Origin: Shuttleworthia sp045545575
Lineage (GTDB): Bacteria; Bacillota; Clostridia; Lachnospirales; Lachnospiraceae
Assembly (NCBI GenBank): GCA_045545575.1
Contig: JAZQBE010000062.1
Location: 24,515 to 88,514, forward strand
Direction: 5' to 3'
Length of the DNA: 64,000 nucleotides
In this document: positions 51,727 to 59,645 of the stretch, in pieces
How the letters are laid out: the number at the start of each line of letters is the position of its first letter
Position numbering within the stretch: position 1 is the stretch's first letter
Notes under the pieces: model-generated
What the model was told of the DNA's origin: nothing
The model's input: the letters and a program-made list of their open reading frames with translations, nothing else
The model's database searches: none
Translations under genes and position numbers: made by a program

Positions 51727-52463
51727 GAGTGATCTGTAAAATGGCGGGAAGGCGAATGGCCGAAATAGGATTTATAGCGGCGGGAAAAATAAGCGTAACT
51801 GGGAAAGCTGAGCAGTTCGCTGATTTCGTGAAGGGAATATAAGCCGCTGTTTTGAAGACGAAGCGCCTCTTCCATTTTGACGGTCAAAATGGTCTGCGTG
51901 ATGGTTTTGTGTGTTTCTGCCTGAAACCGTTTGGCGAGAGTGGAACGCTCTACATTTAACTCCGCTGCAACAGAACCGGCTGAAATCGGCTTATTTCGAC
52001 GGTACCAAATGATTTCAAGCGCGCTCCGTACAAGGGGAGAATACTGCGGATGTGCCTGTGTCGCATAAGCCGTGCGTACGGCCTGTGCGTGACTGCTGAT
52101 CACCTGCCGGATTTCCGCTTCATTTTTGGCGCGGTTTAAAGCAAGCAGGTTATCCTGCAGAATGGTGTTCGTCAAATCGCGCAAAACACCGCGCCGGACA
52201 CTTTCGTCCGCTGCGCGCGCAAAACTGACCGCGACATACAGTTTTAGCAATCCCGGATCACGGGAGATGTTTTCGATCAGAGACAAGAACACTTCATCAT
52301 CGTAGGAAGGCGAAAAAACGCCGCCGTCTTCAGAAGGAGAAAAGAGCGAATCCAGCCAGAGCCGTTCGATCTGCGGGCTGCCTTTTTGAAACCGGTTGGG
52401 CAGATCATGCCTTAGGGCATCAGATTCCATCTGTTCTGTTAAGGCCTGACGCTTTGGGTTCAT
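51720..52463 (-). CDS. AraC family regulator (short form) upstream of lipoprotein paralogue 5
   Basis: A 247-residue regulator without a cupin. The helical N-terminal part (FLSLIENISRDPGLLKLYVA, then LNRAKNEAEIRQVISSHAQA) resembles the sensor bundle of the 29834 protein. The DNA-binding domain is AGSVAAELNVERSTLAKRFQAE, then LHEISELLSFPSYAYFSRRYKSYFGHSP (in part: ISELLSFPSYAYFSRRYK). ATG 52463 has GAAAGGA upstream. It reads in the same direction as the lipoprotein and hydrolase genes. Confidence 0.83.
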   Translation of the reverse strand: MNPKRQALTEQMESDALRHDLPNRFQKGSPQIERLWLDSLFSPSEDGGVFSPSYDDEVFLSLIENISRDPGLLKLYVAVSFARAADESVRRGVLRDLTNTILQDNLLALNRAKNEAEIRQVISSHAQAVRTAYATQAHPQYSPLVRSALEIIWYRRNKPISAGSVAAELNVERSTLAKRFQAETHKTITQTILTVKMEEALRLQNSGLYSLHEISELLSFPSYAYFSRRYKSYFGHSPSRHFTDHSS

Positions 52464-52568
52464 AACGCATCCTTTCTGCCGGGTTCCAACGAAAAACCAT
52501 ACTGAGAGTATAACATGAATGGGATAAGAAAAGTTTTCGCCTGTAAATAGAATTCGTCAGAAAAATGG

Positions 52569-52597
52569 TTGACATCCCGGTAGAAGACTGCTAACAT
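52569..52597 (+). promoter_or_regulatory. cysK promoter
   Basis: A consensus TTGACA (52569-52574) and TAACAT (52592-52597) are spaced by 17 bases. Confidence 0.75.
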
Positions 52598-52612
52598 AAA
52601 AAGCACAGTAAA

Positions 52613-52629
52613 CCTACCAAAAAAGTAGG
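52613..52629 (+). promoter_or_regulatory. Rrf2-type operator downstream of the cysK promoter
   Basis: CCTAC-N7-GTAGG with an A-rich centre (52613-52629), preceded by AAA and followed by AAA, resembles the CCTAC/GTAGG sites of Rrf2-family regulators (IscR-like, CymR-like). It sits about 10 bases after the predicted start site, where a bound repressor would block transcription. Confidence 0.5.
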
Positions 52630-52685
52630 AAACACGAAATGGCCATGGGTTTTGTTCCACATGCGGATAATGAAAGGAGTTTTTC

Positions 52686-53621
52686 ATGGCTGATATTAAA
52701 CAGAATGTTACCGAACTGATCGGTAATACACCACTGCTGGCGTTGAATTCCTATTCCAGGGCGGCCGGCGCAGAGAATGCGCGGATTCTGGCGAAGCTCG
52801 AATACCTGAATCCGGCCGGATCGGTGAAGGACCGCATCGCTCTGGCGATGATTGAGGACGCGGAGCGCAGCGGAACGCTGGCGCCGGGGGCAACCATCAT
52901 TGAGCCCACCAGCGGCAATACCGGCATTGGCCTGGCGGCCGTTGCCACCGCGAAAGGATATCACGCCATTCTCACCCTGCCGGACACCATGTCGGTGGAA
53001 CGCCGCAACCTGCTTCGCGCCTATGGGGCGGAGCTGGTGCTGACAGAAGGCGCAAAGGGAATGAAGGGCGCCATCGCGAAAGCGGAAGAGCTTCAGAAAG
53101 AAATCCCCGGTGCTGTGATTTTAGGACAGTTCACCAATCCGGCCAACCCGGCGGCACATTATGCGACGACCGGTCCGGAGATCTGGGAGCAGACCGGCGG
53201 CGAGGTGGATATCTTCATCGCGGGCGTGGGCACCGGCGGTACCTTAAGCGGTGTCGGAAAGTATTTAAAGGAGAAAAAACCGGATGTGCAGGTGATCGCC
53301 GTGGAGCCCTCGGCATCTCCGGTGCTGTCAAAGGGTACAGCCGGGCCGCACAAGATCCAGGGCATCGGTGCCGGTTTCGTGCCGGATACGCTTGACACAT
53401 CCATTTACGATGAAATCATTGCCATTGACAATGAAGACGCATTTGTGGAAGGCAAGCGTTTTGCCACAACGGAAGCGATTCTGGTGGGGATTTCCTCCGG
53501 CGCGGCTCTGAAGGCCGCGACGATCGCTGCGTCCCGTCCCGAAAATGCCGGAAAGACCATTGTGGTGCTGCTGCCGGATTCCGGCGACCGGTATCTGTCT
53601 ACCCCGCTGTTTGCGGAGTAA
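52686..53621 (+). CDS. cysK: cysteine synthase (O-acetylserine sulfhydrylase)
   Basis: A 311-residue cytoplasmic PLP enzyme that makes L-cysteine from O-acetylserine and sulfide. The PLP lysine is in NPAGSVKDRIALAMI near residue 47. PTSGNTGIGLA near 74-84 is the substrate loop. GTGGTLSGVGKYLKE near 181-195 binds the cofactor phosphate, and ISSGAALKAA near 268 is present. AAAGGAG precedes the ATG. Its length and motifs are standard. The gene is monocistronic, with a consensus promoter, a candidate Rrf2-type operator and its own terminator. Confidence 0.93.
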   Translation: MADIKQNVTELIGNTPLLALNSYSRAAGAENARILAKLEYLNPAGSVKDRIALAMIEDAERSGTLAPGATIIEPTSGNTGIGLAAVATAKGYHAILTLPDTMSVERRNLLRAYGAELVLTEGAKGMKGAIAKAEELQKEIPGAVILGQFTNPANPAAHYATTGPEIWEQTGGEVDIFIAGVGTGGTLSGVGKYLKEKKPDVQVIAVEPSASPVLSKGTAGPHKIQGIGAGFVPDTLDTSIYDEIIAIDNEDAFVEGKRFATTEAILVGISSGAALKAATIAASRPENAGKTIVVLLPDSGDRYLSTPLFAE

Positions 53622-53666
53622 AAGACCTGCCCGGGAATCAGCATACAATCTGAGCGTTTATAGGCA

Positions 53667-53700
53667 AGGCTGCTGTCAGAACGACGGCAGCCTGTTTGTT
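53667..53700 (+). terminator. rho-independent terminator after cysK
   Basis: AGGCTGCTGTC (53667-53677) pairs with GACGGCAGCCT (53683-53693) with one wobble, then GTTTGTTTG. Confidence 0.7.
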
Positions 53701-53741
53701 TGCCTGTTTATATATGATACTTGAACCATTCAGGTTTAAAG

Positions 53742-53875
53742 GATCTCTGATCGATTGCCAATAATATAAACATCTGGTATTATAGGGTTCAGCACATCGT
53801 TCATTCATTTTGCTGCACGACATCTGGTTTAAACATCACAGGTTTTACAATGAAAGAACTGACTCTGAACGAAGT
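53742..53875 (+). repeat. promoter-leader block, copy 1 (homologous to 60330-60466)
   Basis: From GATCTCTG (53742) through ATGAAAGAACT (53850) and into the first codons, this block is about 80 percent identical to 60330-60466. It keeps the promoter boxes, the ATCGTTCA and GACATCTGGTTT leader motifs and the start codon of the 53850 gene. Confidence 0.75.
53755..53783 (+). promoter_or_regulatory. promoter of the first RRNPP-like regulator gene
   Basis: TTGCCA (53755-53760) and TATTAT (53778-53783) are separated by 17 bases. ACATCTGGT occurs twice, in the spacer (53770-53778) and in the leader (53820-53828), as a possible operator pair. Confidence 0.7.
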
Positions 53876-54827
53876 TATACACAATGCGCGTCTTGAAAAG
53901 GGACTTACACTGGAAAAGCTTTCCGAAGGCATTATGGAACTGGAAACGCTTTCCCGGATTGAAAACGGCTGGCATTCGCCGAAGGAGGCTTCTCTAAGGG
54001 CGCTGCTGGAACGGCTGGATCTGCCTGCCACAAGGTTTTTTGCACCCGCCGCAGCTGCCAGACCTTCGCTGGTGGAAGCCCGCGAAGAACTGACGGAGTT
54101 GCTGCGGGTATACCGTTGGGCGCCGGACACCGAGAGAGCGCATTTCCAGGCGCAAATCAAAGAAAAACTCCATTCTTTTTCACAACAGATTGATTCCGAA
54201 GATATTGTTTCAGAACAATTCCGAATTCTCGCTGCGTCTGTGGCCGGGATCCATCGGCCTTCTTTTGGCGCCGCGAAAGAGGAACAGCGCCTGATCGATG
54301 GAATCCGACTGTCGGATCCGTCCTTTTCACCGGAGCAAAACTCAAACAGGGTTTATAACCTTGATGAATTTCAACTGCTTCTGCGCCTGGGGGCTCATTA
54401 TCTGGAAACCCGCCGGAACGGCCAGGCACTTTTATACTTTCAAAACCTGTACGCCTTTGTAGAGGAGAAGAAGGACAGCCTGTCTCCTTATGCAAGATAC
54501 GGTTCGCCCGCTGCATACTACCTTTCTTCCTGCCTTTATGAGTCCGGGGAATATGAAAAGGCCATGACCATCGCAGATCAGGGAAGACGGGATGCTGTCT
54601 ATTATGTGTATTCTGCGTACCTTCCCGGACTGCTGCTTGTGGAGGCCCGGTGTGCACATCGCCTTCGGGATGATCTGCACAGCATTCTGTATTATCTGGA
54701 AACCTATTATCTTAGCGTAAGCATCGGTGATCGCCGTACTGCGCACACGGCGTTTCAGGAAATCACGGCCGGTTATCCGAATCAAATCTGCGTGGAGGGG
54801 GACCTGATATGGAGTACGCAACTGTAG
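53850..54827 (+). CDS. HTH-TPR transcriptional regulator, RRNPP (Rgg/PlcR)-like, copy 1
   Basis: A 325-residue protein. An XRE helix-turn-helix occupies residues 5-63 (LNEVIHNARLEKGLTLEKLS, then MELETLSRIENGWHSPKEAS). The rest is a helical TPR-like array (about 75-310) with repeats such as FQLLLRLGAHYLETRRNGQA, YYLSSCLYESGEYEKAMTIA and LLLVEARCAHRLRDDLHSIL. This build is that of RRNPP regulators, whose TPR domain binds a short reimported peptide. Its stop overlaps the next, paralogous gene by 19 bases. I infer peptide responsiveness from architecture and from the small secreted-peptide gene nearby. Confidence 0.78.
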   Translation: MKELTLNEVIHNARLEKGLTLEKLSEGIMELETLSRIENGWHSPKEASLRALLERLDLPATRFFAPAAAARPSLVEAREELTELLRVYRWAPDTERAHFQAQIKEKLHSFSQQIDSEDIVSEQFRILAASVAGIHRPSFGAAKEEQRLIDGIRLSDPSFSPEQNSNRVYNLDEFQLLLRLGAHYLETRRNGQALLYFQNLYAFVEEKKDSLSPYARYGSPAAYYLSSCLYESGEYEKAMTIADQGRRDAVYYVYSAYLPGLLLVEARCAHRLRDDLHSILYYLETYYLSVSIGDRRTAHTAFQEITAGYPNQICVEGDLIWSTQL

Positions 54828-55804
54828 GAAAGATGATTCTGGAACGCCGGCAGTCATTGGGGTATACAAGGCAAAAGGTATCCTTTGGGCTTTGTTCTGT
54901 TTCCTCTTTGTTCCGATTTGAAATGGGCTGTCAGAATCTGTCTTTTTTCTGCGTAGAGGCGATTCTTCAGCGGCTTGGTCTGCCGGATGATCCGTTTTTT
55001 GCCATTCTGACAAAAAAAGAAACGGAGATGCTTCGGCTGAAGCATCAGATTCAATCGGACCGCGCTTTCTTCGAGTCCACCACCGGAGCAAAAAAGGAAG
55101 AGCATCGGCAGGCTGCATTTGAAAACATCGAGCGGCTGGAGCAGATGCTGTCAAACTCAGACAAGATCAACCGGCAGTTTATTCTTCTTCAACGGCTGAT
55201 TCTGGGCGATCCCGACCGTGTGATTTCACCGGAAGAACAAGAAGCCCGGATTCTGGATGCACTACGCTGTACCATCCCCTCGTTTGATGATGATGAGATT
55301 CACAGGTACCTGTTGAGTTACGCAGAATCCGGGCTGCTCGTTCAGTGGATGAATGTTTTGGGAAGCAGTGGCCGCTTCAGGGAAGAGATCCATATTGGCG
55401 CGCAACTGGTTAAGAATATTCAAAAAAACCATCCGAAGCACCCCATACTTCTCTCTGTACAGTTTAATTATGCACGAGCGTTGGTGTGCGAAGAAAGGTT
55501 CGATGAGGCGGCGGTTATTATCGACGAGGCAAAAAAACAATGCGTTTGTGAGGAACACTATTATGCTTTGCCCAGCCTGCTTCATCTTGAGGCGGAATGC
55601 CGCTATTATCAGACTCCCGCACAGAGTAAGGCACCTGCGATTGCTGGTCACTACCTATACAAAGCGATGGGCTTAACACGAGATGCAGCAATGCTTGATG
55701 AGGATATTGACCAGCGGCACGGGATTCTGTTCAGCAACCCGGATAAGGACCGTTTCCACCAGGAGACGAGACCGTGCGGCCAAGAGGAACGGCATCCGCA
55801 ATGA
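54809..55804 (+). CDS. HTH-TPR transcriptional regulator, RRNPP-like, copy 2
   Basis: A 331-residue paralogue of the preceding protein. The HTH is at residues 5-60 (VGKMILERRQSLGYTRQKVS, then SVSSLFRFEMGCQNLSFFCV), and the TPR-like region follows (LLSYAESGLLVQWMNVLGSS, VQFNYARALVCEERFDEAAV, LPSLLHLEAECRYYQTPAQ). The start, behind GGAGGGGG, lies inside the 3' end of copy 1, so translation is coupled. The tail (RPCGQEERHPQ) is covered on the other strand by the C-terminal codons of the small peptide gene. Two tandem regulators could form a heterodimer or a switch. Confidence 0.76.
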   Translation: MEYATVGKMILERRQSLGYTRQKVSFGLCSVSSLFRFEMGCQNLSFFCVEAILQRLGLPDDPFFAILTKKETEMLRLKHQIQSDRAFFESTTGAKKEEHRQAAFENIERLEQMLSNSDKINRQFILLQRLILGDPDRVISPEEQEARILDALRCTIPSFDDDEIHRYLLSYAESGLLVQWMNVLGSSGRFREEIHIGAQLVKNIQKNHPKHPILLSVQFNYARALVCEERFDEAAVIIDEAKKQCVCEEHYYALPSLLHLEAECRYYQTPAQSKAPAIAGHYLYKAMGLTRDAAMLDEDIDQRHGILFSNPDKDRFHQETRPCGQEERHPQ

Positions 55805-55916
55805 TCCTGTCGTTTGCGTGACAGGCTCTTTGGGGGTAATTGTATTCCACAATTCCTGAGGCAGAAGCAATCATTACAGATAACATGGTGATGAGCAGTA
55901 TTAATCGTTTTTTCAT
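55731..55916 (-). CDS. small signal-peptide-bearing peptide, candidate pheromone precursor
   Basis: A 61-residue reading frame with AAGGATCC-type ribosome site. It begins MKKRLILLITMLSVMIASAS, a textbook signal peptide (KKR, hydrophobic core, ASA cleavage site), followed by about 40 residues ending GGNGPYPGC. The promoter-bearing palindrome at 56001-56036 lies 85 bases upstream. The last 74 bases are antisense to the end of regulator copy 2. Small secreted peptides beside RRNPP regulators are usually precursors of their ligand (PapR, Shp and Phr are examples). That role is inference and the gene itself is short, so confidence is moderate. Confidence 0.5.
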   Translation of the reverse strand: MKKRLILLITMLSVMIASASGIVEYNYPQRACHANDRIIADAVPLGRTVSSPGGNGPYPGC

Positions 55917-56000
55917 TGATAGGATCCTTCTTGTGTTGTTTATGCTGTCTTCCAGATGTGTTTCGGCATAAAGGTAAAACACTAGAGCGCAGAATCCCAT

Positions 56001-56036
56001 GACAAAACACGTAATATTTTTATTACGTGTTTTGTC
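56001..56036. promoter_or_regulatory. 36-bp perfect palindrome with overlapping divergent promoters
   Basis: GACAAAACACGTAATA (56001-56016) and its exact complement (56021-56036) flank TTTT. On the minus strand TTGACA (56038-56033) and TATTAC (56016-56011) form a promoter with a 16-base spacer toward the peptide gene. The symmetry gives ATGACA-16-TATTAC on the plus strand. It lies in a 389-base gene-free gap between the peptide gene and the secreted-protein gene. Confidence 0.65.
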
Positions 56037-56124
56037 AATATGATCAACTGCGCCAAATGACCATGATTGACTGACAGACACGTAAAAACAAGAAATGGAT
56101 TCGTTCCATGTTTGGGAATATTTT

Positions 56125-56148
56125 CCGTGTTTTGTCAAAGACAAACGG
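56125..56148. promoter_or_regulatory. second GTGTTTTGTCAA-type operator
   Basis: CCGTGTTTTGTCAAA (56125-56139) repeats the half-site of the 56001-56036 palindrome. TTTGTC-AAA-GACAAA (56131-56145) is itself an inverted repeat. It stands about 160 bases before the secreted-protein gene. The rest of the gap (56149-56305) shows no gene. Confidence 0.5.
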
Positions 56149-56305
56149 TCAAATGCATGTTACGATGAACATAGGTTTTGAAAGGCCTTTCAGCAGCAGA
56201 TGTGAAAATGCTGCTCGATTTAAAACCTAAGCATTCAGTTCACTGATACCCGGGACAGTACTGGAAACAAGACGTTTACAGGTCGTCATAGGAAAGGAGG
56301 AAACG

Positions 56306-56689
56306 ATGAGAAAGATCATCATTCCATTACTCGCTTGTTTGCTGTTTGTTTCTGCTTCCGGTCTTAACGCAAAGGCTGCAGCTTATTCGTACAGTGCGAC
56401 CTTTACACCGCCGTATGTTGGAAGTGCGAAATCTACAGGCTATCAGCCACCATTTCTGTATCCGTGTTTGGAAGTGCATGTGAACTCGCAGGAGACCAGT
56501 TATGTACTGCGGAAAGCGGGCGATTCTAATCCGGCATCGAATTATATCCACACAGGAACAGCTGGCTATTATCCATTTACATACAGAGATGGCTATGGCA
56601 TCTTCTGCGGAGAGGCTTATAACATGGTCTATTATCCGCGGTATTCTTCCTTTACTACATATTCGGTGTGGGGAACCTGGCAGCCGTAA
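56306..56689 (+). CDS. small secreted protein of unknown family
   Basis: A 127-residue protein with a clear Sec signal (MRKIIIPLLACLLFVSASGL, then NAKAAA) and a mature part of about 102 residues. The mature part is rich in Tyr, Ser, Thr and Gly and probably all-beta (SYSATFTPPYVGSAKSTGYQ, then SYVLRKAG, and the end SSFTTYSVWGTWQP). It has two cysteines. GAAAGGAGG precedes the ATG. It is followed by its own terminator, then by lipoprotein and ABC genes. The arrangement recalls secreted bacteriocin-like proteins with dedicated ABC immunity or export. I do not recognise the family. Confidence 0.8.
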   Translation: MRKIIIPLLACLLFVSASGLNAKAAAYSYSATFTPPYVGSAKSTGYQPPFLYPCLEVHVNSQETSYVLRKAGDSNPASNYIHTGTAGYYPFTYRDGYGIFCGEAYNMVYYPRYSSFTTYSVWGTWQP

Positions 56690-56693
56690 GAGA

Positions 56694-56722
56694 AATGGGG
56701 GAGGCGAAGAGCCTCCCCCATT
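56694..56722 (+). terminator. hairpin after the small secreted-protein gene
   Basis: AATGGGGGAGGC (56694-56705) pairs perfectly with 56711-56722. The T tract is weak, so it may limit read-through into the lipoprotein/ABC genes and keep the secreted protein the most abundant product. Confidence 0.65.
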
Positions 56723-56770
56723 AAACAAACAAAGTGATTTGAAGAAAGTGTTTTTTTTTGAGGAAAAGCA

Positions 56771-57979
56771 ATGGTGAAAAAGATTGTAGTATGTCTTTTG
56801 CTTTTTTTTGCGCTCGCATTTAGTTGTAGTTGTGCTGATGAAATGGAGCAGGGAGCGTTGTTAGATGAGGCAAAAGAGGATCCTTCGGAGTCAGTGATAG
56901 CGAAGGCGAATACTTCTCGGGCAAACATCGTTTCCCAGATCGATCCGAGAGAAATTCCTTATCCTGAGAGGGCTTCTGTATACCGGGGCATAAATCGGCA
57001 GATTTCGGAAGAAAAGCTGATGAGTACTCTGCTTGAGAAGACAGAAGTTGCTCTTGAGATAGAAAACAATTATGTCAAGGTGTATTCATCTTATACAGGG
57101 GACCTTTATCCCGATCTGATTCGAAAGGTTTTCCAATATGATAGTCACACAGGCATGACTTCAGCTCAGGAGGTGTTTTACTTCAACACACACATAGAAA
57201 ATATGTCTGGTATTGAAGGGAATAACGTGGATTGGCTGCAACAACTGCCCACATGGTATTCCATGACCGAGCAGTCATATCGTGCTAATTATTATGCGTA
57301 TGGAAATTGCTTTGCGCCGATGGCTTCACCGGAGATTATGGACAATGATAGAGAGCATATTCAAGAATGCTTGAATGAATTGGGTTTTTTAGAATATACA
57401 TACAGGGATGGATGTTCATATGATGCAGATGTTCTGGGAACGACATCAGAGATGTTCTGGGCACAGCAGATTGATGGGATTCCGGTTAGTACAACTCCGA
57501 TTTATGGGAAGAATACGATGTTTCCTGGCTTTTGTATAGTAAACTCGTTCCTCAATATGGATGTCGGGAACTTCGCTTTTCGTGACACTACACTTCTCAC
57601 ACAGGTTTCTGATGGTGAGATAAAAGGATGGGCTCAGTCATCGGGTATCGTTCCTGCAGAGCCGTTGGCCGCACAGCCGGTTGTATCGCCGCAAACAGCG
57701 TTGGAAACAGTACAGAATCAGCTTTTAGACAGTTTTCCGGGCTTGTCATTTACGCTGGAAAACATTGAATTGATGTACAATGTCATCGTATATAAGGATC
57801 AGGCTTGGTATGTGCCTTTCTGGAATGTGATGGTGTCCACAAAAGAAGGACGTGAGGCGGCAAATGCCCTTCCGGGGGACCGTGGCTTCTGGTATCACAA
57901 TCAGATCAATGCGTTTACGGGAGAATACTTCCTGGGCTGGGATTATGGAGAAGTCAATGATCAGAATGTATCTGAATGA
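56771..57979 (+). CDS. membrane-anchored (lipo)protein of the ABC module, unknown function
   Basis: A 402-residue exported protein. The N terminus MVKKIVVCLLLFFALAFSCS has a strong hydrophobic core and Cys at 19 and 21, though the lipobox (AFSC) is not canonical. The body has no family I can name; PVVSPQTALETVQNQLLDSF and WYVPFWNVMVSTKEG near the end resemble PepSY/YcdB-like sensing folds. Its base composition is more AT-rich than the flanks. The stop overlaps the next gene, an ABC-2 permease, by 23 bases, so it belongs to the transporter, perhaps as a surface receptor or immunity lipoprotein. Confidence 0.75.
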   Translation: MVKKIVVCLLLFFALAFSCSCADEMEQGALLDEAKEDPSESVIAKANTSRANIVSQIDPREIPYPERASVYRGINRQISEEKLMSTLLEKTEVALEIENNYVKVYSSYTGDLYPDLIRKVFQYDSHTGMTSAQEVFYFNTHIENMSGIEGNNVDWLQQLPTWYSMTEQSYRANYYAYGNCFAPMASPEIMDNDREHIQECLNELGFLEYTYRDGCSYDADVLGTTSEMFWAQQIDGIPVSTTPIYGKNTMFPGFCIVNSFLNMDVGNFAFRDTTLLTQVSDGEIKGWAQSSGIVPAEPLAAQPVVSPQTALETVQNQLLDSFPGLSFTLENIELMYNVIVYKDQAWYVPFWNVMVSTKEGREAANALPGDRGFWYHNQINAFTGEYFLGWDYGEVNDQNVSE

Positions 57980-58748
57980 ATGCAGGCGGTTTGCCTCTTC
58001 GGCGATGTTTTATGTGGCGATTATTCTGACGGCGGCCGCGGCAATGGCCTCTTCGGCGGTTTCGATTACAGCGAAGAGCTCTCCGGTTGTGGAAATGCTG
58101 CAGGCCATGTTTTCCGGAACGGGCAGTGCTATGGTTATTCTGCTGGTGATTCCGGTGTTTCCGTATGCCCTCTCATATGCTTTTGATGAGCGGGATGGTG
58201 CGGTGCTGTTCTGGGTTGCACGTGCGGACCGCCGGCGATATGCGGCCAGTCGTTTTCTGGCAGGATGCACGTCCGCGTTTGGAACCGTGGTGCTGGGCTT
58301 TTTTCTGTTCGCGCTGATTTCCCTTTGTATGGGACATTCAATGTATATGCCGGAAGTATACAGTGCCTTTGGACGGACAAATATGCCGTACACAGAGTGG
58401 CTGGGCGCGGGACACCCGTGGATTTTCATTCTGCTGCTTTCGGCAGAGGCCGGACTGAGCGCAGCCATGGGAGCCGGTTTTGCCATGCTCCTGTCCGGCA
58501 TATATCCCAATCCGTATCTGGCTTTCTGTGGACCGCTCTGCGCCTTCTTTCTTGTGGTGCGGCTGTTTTCGCGACTTACCATAAACGGACAGAACCGCTG
58601 GCTGAGTCCGAGCTTCTGGATTGAAGGAGGAAGCTCGTCCGATCCCTGGTACTGGTTTTTCGGGATGCGGCTTCTGGGGGCGATGCTGGTCTGTGCGGTT
58701 TACGGCCTGATTTTTATATGGCGGGTGGGACGCCGATGGCGCTCGTAG
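57957..58748 (+). CDS. ABC-2 type permease, first subunit
   Basis: A 263-residue membrane protein of about six spans (FYVAIILTAAAAMASSAVSI; MVILLVIPVFPYALSYAF; FGTVVLGFFLFALISLCMG; and others). The cytoplasmic segment DERDGAVLFWVARADRRRYA after span 2 is typical of bacteriocin-type ABC-2 permeases. ATG 57957 with ATGGAGAAG upstream lies inside the lipoprotein 3' end; the longer frame from 57852 is antisense-like overlap. It should pair with the second permease and the ATPase at 59646. Confidence 0.78.
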   Translation: MIRMYLNECRRFASSAMFYVAIILTAAAAMASSAVSITAKSSPVVEMLQAMFSGTGSAMVILLVIPVFPYALSYAFDERDGAVLFWVARADRRRYAASRFLAGCTSAFGTVVLGFFLFALISLCMGHSMYMPEVYSAFGRTNMPYTEWLGAGHPWIFILLLSAEAGLSAAMGAGFAMLLSGIYPNPYLAFCGPLCAFFLVVRLFSRLTINGQNRWLSPSFWIEGGSSSDPWYWFFGMRLLGAMLVCAVYGLIFIWRVGRRWRS

Positions 58749-58749
58749 T

Positions 58750-59628
58750 GTGAATGATAAGAGGGAGCAGATTTTGAAAACACTTTTTACACTCCAGAAA
58801 GTGGCGTTTGTGAATTTCCGCCGGTGGAAGGATACGCCGAACATCTGGATCACGTTTATCATGTTTGCGCTGTTTTCCATAGCAAACATTTCCGGCGTGC
58901 TGGAGTATTCCAAAGCCGTCGCTGTGCGGGTGTCGCCATGGGTCTGGCCGCACTTCTTTTTAAACAATTTAATGCCGGCTGTTTTCGGCACCTTCTGCAT
59001 TTTTCTGTTCTCCGAGGCACCGTTTCGGGATCGTTTTTCTCAGTTCCTTGAGGTGCGCTGTGGAAGAGGCCTGTGGATCTGGGGGCAGATGCTGTATATT
59101 CTGGAAGCGGCCGTTGCGGAGGTGCTGGCCTTTGTGCTGATTACCATCCTGGTCTGCCTGCCTCGGGCATTTTTCGGACTGAAGTGGGGCGTTCTTCTGC
59201 AGGATCTGGCCATTAACCCTGGCCGTCCGGCGGAGTTTGGCATCGAAATAATCGGCTTTAACGTTTCAAGCGTCATCGTCAGTCATCAAACGCCGCTGAG
59301 CGCTATGGCGGTAAGCATGTTGATCGGGATTCTTGTGGCGGCGTTCCTGGGTGCCGTGATCTTCTTTTTCAACACGGTGCTGTGGGAAGGCGCAGGGGTG
59401 GTTGCAGCCGGTGCACTGTGTATCTTTTCTTTTTTTACGATGGTTGTCGGACGCCTGTTCTTTGGCCCGGATCTGCTGTATTTTTCACCGGTGAACTGGG
59501 TCAACATCGCAGCACTGGATCCAAGAGAACCCGGCCCGGGGTTTGCATATGCCCTGTGGTTCCTGATCCTGGGAACGGCAGTGCTGATGACATTGGGCGT
59601 AAAACGCTATCTTTCCAGGGAGTCATGA
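58750..59628 (+). CDS. ABC-2 type permease, second subunit
   Basis: A 292-residue membrane protein of about six spans (ITFIMFALFSIANISGVLEY; VLAFVLITILVCLPRAFFGL; LIGILVAAFLGAVIFFFNTV; and others). The segment FRDRFSQFLEVRCGRGLWIW matches the cytoplasmic loop of the partner permease. The frame opens at GTG 58750, but GAGGGAG points to TTG 58774 as the better start. It follows the first permease by one base and precedes the ATPase gene by 17. Two different permeases with one ATPase resemble LanEFG-type immunity exporters. Confidence 0.78.
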   Translation: MNDKREQILKTLFTLQKVAFVNFRRWKDTPNIWITFIMFALFSIANISGVLEYSKAVAVRVSPWVWPHFFLNNLMPAVFGTFCIFLFSEAPFRDRFSQFLEVRCGRGLWIWGQMLYILEAAVAEVLAFVLITILVCLPRAFFGLKWGVLLQDLAINPGRPAEFGIEIIGFNVSSVIVSHQTPLSAMAVSMLIGILVAAFLGAVIFFFNTVLWEGAGVVAAGALCIFSFFTMVVGRLFFGPDLLYFSPVNWVNIAALDPREPGPGFAYALWFLILGTAVLMTLGVKRYLSRES

Positions 59629-59645
59629 GAAAGGGAAGGAACAGA

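Noticed and set aside
55651..56144. Longer minus-strand frames around the peptide gene
   Set aside because: The extension upstream of codon M at 55916 runs through the palindrome and has no ribosome site. Only the 61-codon frame starts with a site and a signal peptide.
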